Below, piece by piece: positions 59,891 through 64,000 of a DNA stretch of 64,000 nucleotides. Under the pieces are notes generated by a model. The model was not told where the DNA came from, did not search any database, and saw only the letters and a list, made by a program, of their open reading frames with translations. Both the position numbers and the translations under genes were made by a program. The stretch's first letter is position 1. Every line of letters starts with the position of its first letter. Source of the stretch: Streptomyces sp. M41(2017) (GTDB lineage: Bacteria > Actinomycetota > Actinomycetes > Streptomycetales > Streptomycetaceae); assembly GCF_002078175.1 (NCBI RefSeq), contig NZ_MWFK01000005.1, forward strand, positions 1 through 64,000, written 5' to 3'.

Positions 59891-60385
59891 ATGTTCAGCG
59901 AGATCGGCGAGCGATACCGCAGCGAGAACGGCACCACCTACATCGTCGTCGAACCCAGCACACCGGGCAGTGGCGGCGCCCTGCTGCTCGAAGACTTCGA
60001 GATCCTGGAGAAGCCCGACAGCTTCGACTGGGGCCCCGCGCTCATCGCCTCGGGCAACATGGACGGCCCCCTCACCCGCATCGACGACAACCCGGAAATG
60101 ACGCGCCTGGTACTCAAGCGCATGGAGCGCATCCGGATTGAAGAGGCCGTGTGGGCGAAGGTGCCGGCCGACCAGCACCGGCGGTTCTACAACGCGATGG
60201 TCGACGTCCAGCGCTGCACGGTAGCGATGGACAAGGCGCAGGCCGAAGTCCTCGCTTACGCCGGAACGCGGGCCCGCGAGCTGCAGAAGATGGTCGACAT
60301 CGTCGGCAGCCAGTCCGCCGTGGCGCGACTGCTCGACGTCGAGCAGTCAACGATCAGCCGGGCGCTGCGACACCAGAACGACTAG
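59891..60385 (+). CDS. Putative autoregulated HTH repressor
   Basis: The 164-residue protein has an N-terminal beta-rich region (YRSENGTTYIVVEPSTPGSG, ALLLEDFEILEKPDSFDWGP), a helical middle (RFYNAMVDVQRCTVAMDKAQ) and a C-terminal helix-turn-helix (MVDIVGSQSAVARLLDVEQS, TISRALRHQND), reading like a Trp-repressor or KorB-type module. The palindromic promoter directly upstream strongly suggests autoregulation. Start ATG at 59891 sits behind AGGGGGCGTC. I do not recognise a named family. Confidence 0.7.
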   Translation: MFSEIGERYRSENGTTYIVVEPSTPGSGGALLLEDFEILEKPDSFDWGPALIASGNMDGPLTRIDDNPEMTRLVLKRMERIRIEEAVWAKVPADQHRRFYNAMVDVQRCTVAMDKAQAEVLAYAGTRARELQKMVDIVGSQSAVARLLDVEQSTISRALRHQND

Positions 60386-60398
60386 GACGGCCGCCAAA

Positions 60399-60432
60399 GC
60401 CCCCGCCACCTCGGTCGAGGTGGCGGGGGCTT
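60399..60432 (+). terminator. Strong hairpin terminator
   Basis: AGCCCCCGCCACCTCG pairs with CGAGGTGGCGGGGGCT with a two-base loop. It ends the repressor transcript just before the next promoter. Confidence 0.88.
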
Positions 60433-60486
60433 TCGCGTGTGAGCTGGGGTTTTCAACTCGGCTGTCACTCATTCTAGTTACACCCC

Positions 60487-60517
60487 TTGCCATAACGTAG
60501 CGCGGCGCTACATTATG
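60487..60517 (+). promoter_or_regulatory. Promoter overlapped by a 27-bp inverted repeat
   Basis: CATAACGTAGCGC (60491-60503) and GCGCTACATTATG (60505-60517) are inverted with one mismatch and a single-base centre. The promoter TTGCCA (60487-60492), 18 bases, CATTAT (60511-60516) is almost completely covered. An operator for the product of the next gene or its neighbours is likely. Confidence 0.7.
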
Positions 60518-60541
60518 GAGTCATCGACCAAGGGGGACCCG

Positions 60542-61084
60542 ATGAACACCACCGCCGCCGCACTCCAGGCCAACGTCACCGTCGCCACCATCCGCACCTG
60601 GTGCCGCCGCGGCGTCGTCACCGCCGCCAAGCAGGCCGGACGCTGGATCATCGACACCGCCTCCCTCGCCGCCCGCATCGCCATCGGCGCCATGCGCACC
60701 CGGAAGGCCACCCACGTGATCGACCTCAACGCGACCTACAGCGGCCAGCTGCTCCCCGACGAGGCGCCCCGGACGTTCACCGTCACGGTCAAGCGGCGCG
60801 TCTCCCCCGACGGCGAGCACCTCACCGTCATCCGCAGCATCATTCCCCTGGTTGCCGACAAGCTCGACGCCATCGCCGATCTCGGCGACCGCATCGCGAG
60901 CCTCAACGCTCTGGCGGGGGCGAACATCGTCATCAGCGACACCGCGCACGACGACTGGGAGGGTGACCCGATCGCCCGCGAGCGTGGACTGTTGCGCACC
61001 ACCTACCGCGGCGGCGCAGCCGGAATCTCTGTCGACGACGTGTTCGAGCTTGCGGCCCAGATCCGCACCCAACTCGCGGCCTGA
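60542..61084 (+). CDS. HTH regulator-like protein
   Basis: The 180-residue protein begins with a MerR/excisionase-type helix-turn-helix (TTAAALQANVTVATIRTWCR, RGVVTAAKQAGRWIIDTASL) and continues with a beta-rich sensor-like part (YSGQLLPDEAPRTFTVTVKR, HLTVIRSIIPLVADKLDAIA) and a helical end. The ATG at 60542 is preferred over one 27 bases upstream because it follows AAGGGGGAC. A repeat overlapping its promoter suggests autoregulation. Function unknown. Confidence 0.7.
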   Translation: MNTTAAALQANVTVATIRTWCRRGVVTAAKQAGRWIIDTASLAARIAIGAMRTRKATHVIDLNATYSGQLLPDEAPRTFTVTVKRRVSPDGEHLTVIRSIIPLVADKLDAIADLGDRIASLNALAGANIVISDTAHDDWEGDPIARERGLLRTTYRGGAAGISVDDVFELAAQIRTQLAA

Positions 61085-61108
61085 CAGCGCCCAACAAGGA
61101 GCCCCGAA

Positions 61109-61816
61109 GTGATCCCCGCCTTCCCGCCCATGCCGGATCAGGACGTCCCGTTCTTCGTGCAGACGTCCGGAACCTACGACACCGACGACTGGGGTGACCT
61201 GGAACGTCACGGCATCGACCCCGACCGCGACTGGTGGTGCGAGGTGGTCCTCCGAACGAGGAGGAGCGACGCCATCGCGAGCCTGTATCCGCCCGGCGCG
61301 CAGCGTCACCAGCCCCTCGTGGAGTTCATCCTCGGCGCCGACGACCTGTACGAGGCCGAGGCTGTCGCGCACCGCGCCATCCGCGTCGGCCGTTCGATCG
61401 CCGCACTCCTCGTCGATCCGGCCGACGCGGCTGCCTGGCAGGCGCTACGAGGACAGGGGCTGCCGGCCGCGCATGTGGATGAGATCAGGTCGTGGCTCCG
61501 GGCCGTCGAGGAACTGGGGCACCGCTGGGAGCCCCTCACTCTGGAGGCCTCGGGCTGGGCCGGCGAGTTGTGGACGGTGTCGATGATCGCCGAGTACCTC
61601 GGATACGAGGGCGCGTCCGCCACCAACAGTGCCCGCGTCTGGCTCTCCCGCAAGGGGATCAAGCCGGAGGGTCGCCAGACAGGGCGCCACGGACAGACCG
61701 AATACGACGCTGATCTGATCCGTCAGGCGAAAGAGGCCAGCCCAGGCAAGGGGCGGCGTGGCGCCCAGCGAACAGGTGGGCGCTTCACGGGCGCGGCCAC
61801 TCCCTCGCCAGAATGA
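61109..61816 (+). CDS. Hypothetical protein with C-terminal winged-helix-like region
   Basis: The 235-residue protein from a GTG start has a long alpha/beta N-terminal part (WWCEVVLRTRRSDAIASLYP, VEFILGADDLYEAEAVAHRA, LRAVEELGHRWEPLTLEA) and a C-terminal WTVSMIAEYLGYEGASATNS, ARVWLSRKGIKPEGRQTG, EYDADLIRQAKE, which looks like a helix-turn-helix with wing. Basic Gly-rich tail. It lies 24 bases after the HTH gene, so probably co-transcribed. Role unknown; DNA-binding is likely. Confidence 0.65.
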   Translation: MIPAFPPMPDQDVPFFVQTSGTYDTDDWGDLERHGIDPDRDWWCEVVLRTRRSDAIASLYPPGAQRHQPLVEFILGADDLYEAEAVAHRAIRVGRSIAALLVDPADAAAWQALRGQGLPAAHVDEIRSWLRAVEELGHRWEPLTLEASGWAGELWTVSMIAEYLGYEGASATNSARVWLSRKGIKPEGRQTGRHGQTEYDADLIRQAKEASPGKGRRGAQRTGGRFTGAATPSPE

Positions 61817-61823
61817 GCGACCC

Positions 61824-61852
61824 GCCCCCGCTCCGGTACCCGGGCGGGGGCT
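61824..61852. terminator. Hairpin terminator between converging genes
   Basis: GCCCCCGC (61824-61831) and GCGGGGGC (61845-61852) pair across a 13-base loop after the rightward operon and before the leftward gene at 61862. Confidence 0.65.
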
Positions 61853-61861
61853 TCGTCGTGT

Positions 61862-62347
61862 TCACCGTCGTCGTCGGGCTGGCCCATACGGGCTCTGCCA
61901 CGCCGGCCGATCACGGGGGCGGACGGGCTTGCAGTCGGCGTCGATGACCCCGGCCTGCTTGAGGGAGTCGAGGGAGCGGGCGATGTTCCGGCCTGCTTCC
62001 TCGACGGCGGGCTTGACGGACTCGTAGAGGGTGCGGGCCAGTACGTCGAGGATCTCGCGGGCGCGGCGGGCTCGTTCGATCTGGACTCGCCGTATCTGTT
62101 CCTGAAGTTCCTGCCAGGCACGCATGAACGCTTCGTCCGGGGCTGGCAGTTCAGTGTGGAAAACCAGGCCGGTGGCGTGCCCGAGCTCCTGCCACTCACC
62201 CGCCTCGTCGGCGACGAACACGCTCGGGGTGACGCCCTGGAAGCCGGCCGGGTCGACGGCGGGCTGGCTGCGCATCGCGTCGCCGCTGACCGTCCAGTCG
62301 TCGAGGGTGGAATCGATCTGCTGGAGGATGTCGTCGGCTCGGGTCAC
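61862..62347 (-). CDS. Helical hypothetical protein
   Basis: The 161-residue protein from GTG at 62347 (VTRADDILQQIDSTLDDWTV, then SQPAVDPAGFQGVTPSVFVA and IRRVQIERARRAREILDVLA) is mostly helical with a basic end. GTGA overlap with the next gene. Proteins of this type, with a short N-terminal domain and a long helix, are common in Streptomyces phages. Function unknown. Confidence 0.65.
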   Translation of the reverse strand: MTRADDILQQIDSTLDDWTVSGDAMRSQPAVDPAGFQGVTPSVFVADEAGEWQELGHATGLVFHTELPAPDEAFMRAWQELQEQIRRVQIERARRAREILDVLARTLYESVKPAVEEAGRNIARSLDSLKQAGVIDADCKPVRPRDRPAWQSPYGPARRRR

Positions 62348-62823
62348 GGCTGGGTCCTCACGCATTCGGGATGCAGTTCGGCCGGTGCGAGCCCGGCCTG
62401 ATCAGCGCGGCTACAGGCAGGGCACGGCGCTGGCTCGGTCGCTGCCGGTTCGTTGGGTGCGACCCGCAGTTGCGCCTCCCGGATGATCCCGTCGGTGTTC
62501 CACCAGGGCTGGCCAGCCTCGCCCAGAGCGACGCCGTCGAGGATGTCGAGCATCGCTTCCGCGTGGCGGAAGATGCGGTTCAGGGCGTCGTCTTCGGCGA
62601 GATAGCCGTGCCCGCACGGGTGCATGACGATCGGCTGCGCGAGTGTCGCCAGCCGGCTTGGCAACACCTCGACCTTGATCACGTGACTGCGGCATGTCGA
62701 GCAGCGCGGGTACGGAAGCAGGATGGCGGCGCCGTCTCGCATCCGACGCCTCCGGTATTCGATGATCACCACCCAGGCGAGGAGTTCGGCATCCGTCAGG
62801 GGGCACACGTCGAGGTCGTTCAC
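62344..62823 (-). CDS. Zinc-binding hypothetical protein
   Basis: The 159-residue protein starts GTG at 62823 and includes CPLTDAELLAWVVIIEYRRR, YPRCSTCRSHVIKVEVLPS, then IVMHPCGHGYLAEDDALNRI and CPACSRADQAGLAPAELH. Three cysteine/histidine clusters suggest zinc fingers; MHPCGHGY resembles a small zinc protease-like or ring-like segment, but no catalytic motif is certain. It is embedded by GTGA overlaps. Confidence 0.65.
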   Translation of the reverse strand: MNDLDVCPLTDAELLAWVVIIEYRRRRMRDGAAILLPYPRCSTCRSHVIKVEVLPSRLATLAQPIVMHPCGHGYLAEDDALNRIFRHAEAMLDILDGVALGEAGQPWWNTDGIIREAQLRVAPNEPAATEPAPCPACSRADQAGLAPAELHPECVRTQP

Positions 62824-63065
62824 GGCTGCTCCTTGGCCTGGCCAGTGGGTCCCGCGATCGCGTCGTGCAGCTCGATGAGCCGCTTGTCCCACCAGCGGGC
62901 GAGCGGTACACCGAGCGGGGGCGCGCCTTCCTTCACCCACCGCTCGTACAGGGCGATCACGCGGGTGACGTCGGCTTCGGCGGATCGGTGGAGTCCGGCG
63001 AAGACGCGGGCCGTGGTCTCCGCGTCGGTCGCTTCGGTCGCTGCCTGCTCGGGCTGGTCGGTCAT
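62820..63065 (-). CDS. Small acidic helical protein
   Basis: The 81-residue product (EATDAETTARVFAGLHRSAE, then VTRVIALYERWVKEGAPPLG and RWWDKRLIELHDAIAG) has two to three helices, acidic at the start. Embedded in the operon by 4-base overlaps. Function unknown. Confidence 0.6.
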   Translation of the reverse strand: MTDQPEQAATEATDAETTARVFAGLHRSAEADVTRVIALYERWVKEGAPPLGVPLARWWDKRLIELHDAIAGPTGQAKEQP

Positions 63066-63379
63066 GGTCGGTTTCCTCCGCAGGCGTGGACTCGGATGGT
63101 TCCGTCGTTCTTCGGCTCGTACAGGCGGTGGCAGTTAGGGCAGGGAATCTTGGGCTGGCCGGGTTCGATGAGGGCTGCAATGTCGGTGTCGAGGTCGAGC
63201 CAGACGAGCAGGGTGACCAGGGCGTCGGCTTCGATGCCGCGCCCGTTACCCATGCGGGTGAAGACGCTGACGGGCAGGCCGACTTGGCGGCCGACTCCGC
63301 GCCAGGACAGGCCGAGGCTGCGGCGCTGGATGTCGAGGCGGCGGTGGAGTTCGGGAACGTCGAGGCGGTGGCTGCTCAT
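63062..63379 (-). CDS. XRE-like regulator with zinc-ribbon tail
   Basis: 105 residues: an XRE-like helix set (VPELHRRLDIQRRSLGLSWR, GVGRQVGLPVSVFTRMGNGR, ADALVTLLVWLDLDTDIAAL) followed by a ribbon (IPCPNCHRLYEPKNDGTIRV, HACGG). The first part reads like small phage helix-turn-helix proteins of actinobacteria. DNA binding is likely; target unknown. Confidence 0.7.
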   Translation of the reverse strand: MSSHRLDVPELHRRLDIQRRSLGLSWRGVGRQVGLPVSVFTRMGNGRGIEADALVTLLVWLDLDTDIAALIEPGQPKIPCPNCHRLYEPKNDGTIRVHACGGNRP

Positions 63380-63774
63380 CCGGCCGCCTCCATCGCCCAG
63401 GCCCGGTCGGCTGCGGCCTCGAACAGATGGGCCAGCTGCTCGCTGGTGTGGGTGGCGGCCCAGCCGGTGACGGCTTTGTGGGCGCGGGCTACGCGCTGGG
63501 CGAAGTAGCCGGCCTGCCAGCTGATGTCGGGCCAGCCTTGGTCGGTGACTTCGGGGTCGACGAGACCGCCGAGGAGGATGAGGGCGACGCCTTCGGCTAT
63601 GGCGTGGTCTGGGGTGATGACCGCGGCGAAGTCTTCGAACGTTGCCGTACCGAAGAGGGCGCGCCGCAGGGCCATGATCGGACCGTCCACAGCGTAGGCG
63701 GCAGCCTCGGCGAGTCCGGTCGAGATTGTCGGGGCGGTGGGAAGCGCGGCGAGTTCCGCGACGGACAAGGTCAT
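63376..63774 (-). CDS. Hypothetical protein
   Basis: The 132-residue protein (MTLSVAELAALPTAPTISTG, LAEAAAYAVDGPIMALRRAL, VALILLGGLVDPEVTDQGWP, QAGYFAQRVARAHKAVTGWA) is helical, with no recognised motif. Coupled by ATGA overlap to the partial XRE gene upstream. Confidence 0.6.
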   Translation of the reverse strand: MTLSVAELAALPTAPTISTGLAEAAAYAVDGPIMALRRALFGTATFEDFAAVITPDHAIAEGVALILLGGLVDPEVTDQGWPDISWQAGYFAQRVARAHKAVTGWAATHTSEQLAHLFEAAADRAWAMEAAG

Positions 63775-64000
63775 GCTGCCCGCTCCCGATTGTCGGGTCG
63801 GACGGTGATGTCGATGACGTGCCCGGCCAGCCCGAGGATGCCTTCAGCCCAGGTGAGGGTGAGGGTGGCGTTGCCGGTCAGCATCATGTTCAGGTGCTTG
63901 GTGGACACGCCGAGCTGTCGGGCAACCTCGGCCTGGCTGAGGCCGGCAGCGGCGAGGGCGGCGCGGACCTGGGCGCGGAGTTGCTCCTCGGCGGTGGACT
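63771..64000 (-). CDS. XRE-family regulator, cut by window end
   Basis: The leftward frame open to the right edge encodes an XRE domain: LRAQVRAALAAAGLSQAEVA, RQLGVSTKHLNMMLTGNATL, then LTWAEGILGLAGHVIDITVR and a short tail ending at 63771. This is a common phage/plasmid regulator type. At least 76 residues are visible; the start lies beyond 64000. Confidence 0.75.
   Translation of the reverse strand, partial: STAEEQLRAQVRAALAAAGLSQAEVARQLGVSTKHLNMMLTGNATLTLTWAEGILGLAGHVIDITVRPDNRERAA

Noticed and set aside
1..64000. Insertion sequences, transposases or rRNA genes
   Set aside because: No transposase motif, terminal inverted repeat pair or rRNA-like stretch was seen.

Overview
The window is a GC-rich actinobacterial mobile element, most probably from Streptomyces or a close relative. 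Evidence: GTG starts are common, stops are GTGA/ATGA-coupled, purine-rich ribosome sites are strong, and several small families I know mainly from Streptomyces appear (DUF6233-, DUF6221-, DUF4236-like). I see no housekeeping chromosomal genes, rRNA, convincing tRNA, CRISPR array or insertion sequence. The element is either a large temperate siphophage or, more likely, a phage-plasmid/integrative hybrid: it carries a complete siphovirus head-tail-lysis module, a tyrosine integrase, and an FtsK/Tra-like DNA translocase with a Spd-like membrane partner, as found in actinomycete conjugative plasmids and AICEs. No replication initiator, primase, helicase or polymerase is visible; the last gene runs off the right edge, so the element probably continues there.

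Layout. 1-8.5 kb: broken gene at the left edge, then small accessory and regulatory genes (XRE, GntR, RHH and ImmA-like proteins, DUF6233, a stand-alone ATP-dependent DNA ligase) and many small zinc-binding proteins. A second XRE gene faces a very short transcription unit encoding a 14-residue repeat peptide. 8.5-10.8 kb: endonuclease VII-like gene, integrase and a divergent control region. 10.9-13.1 kb: lysis genes (amidase endolysin, holin-like membrane proteins). 13.2-26.0 kb: tail and head-tail genes (tail tip proteins, 1644-residue tape measure, frameshifted assembly chaperones, major tail protein, completion proteins and connectors). 26.0-33.1 kb: a glycosyltransferase inside the head module, then major capsid, scaffold, MuF-like protein, portal and both terminase subunits. 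33.1-33.4 kb: a repeat-rich non-coding gap. 33.4-43.7 kb: fibre and coiled-coil proteins, an HNH endonuclease and a sugar cassette (NAD epimerase, methyltransferase, GT2-like transferase), ending at a 919-residue fibre with about 22 twenty-residue repeats. All of 10.9-44.4 kb reads leftward, with very tight overlaps.

44-57.5 kb: leftward accessory and transfer-like genes (GIY-YIG-like, DUF6221, zinc-ribbon proteins, FtsK-like translocase, Spd-like protein, a row of small membrane proteins). 57.7-61.8 kb: rightward control region with two adjacent Nudix proteins and three putative regulators, two of which have inverted repeats sitting on their own promoters. 61.9-64 kb: a leftward operon of small genes, including two XRE-like proteins, cut by the window end.

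Working model (inference): integrase and regulators control maintenance; the leftward late operon makes and packages a siphovirus particle whose proteins may be sugar-decorated by the two glycosyltransferases and the epimerase/methyltransferase; the FtsK/Spd block may move the DNA between mycelial compartments or cells.
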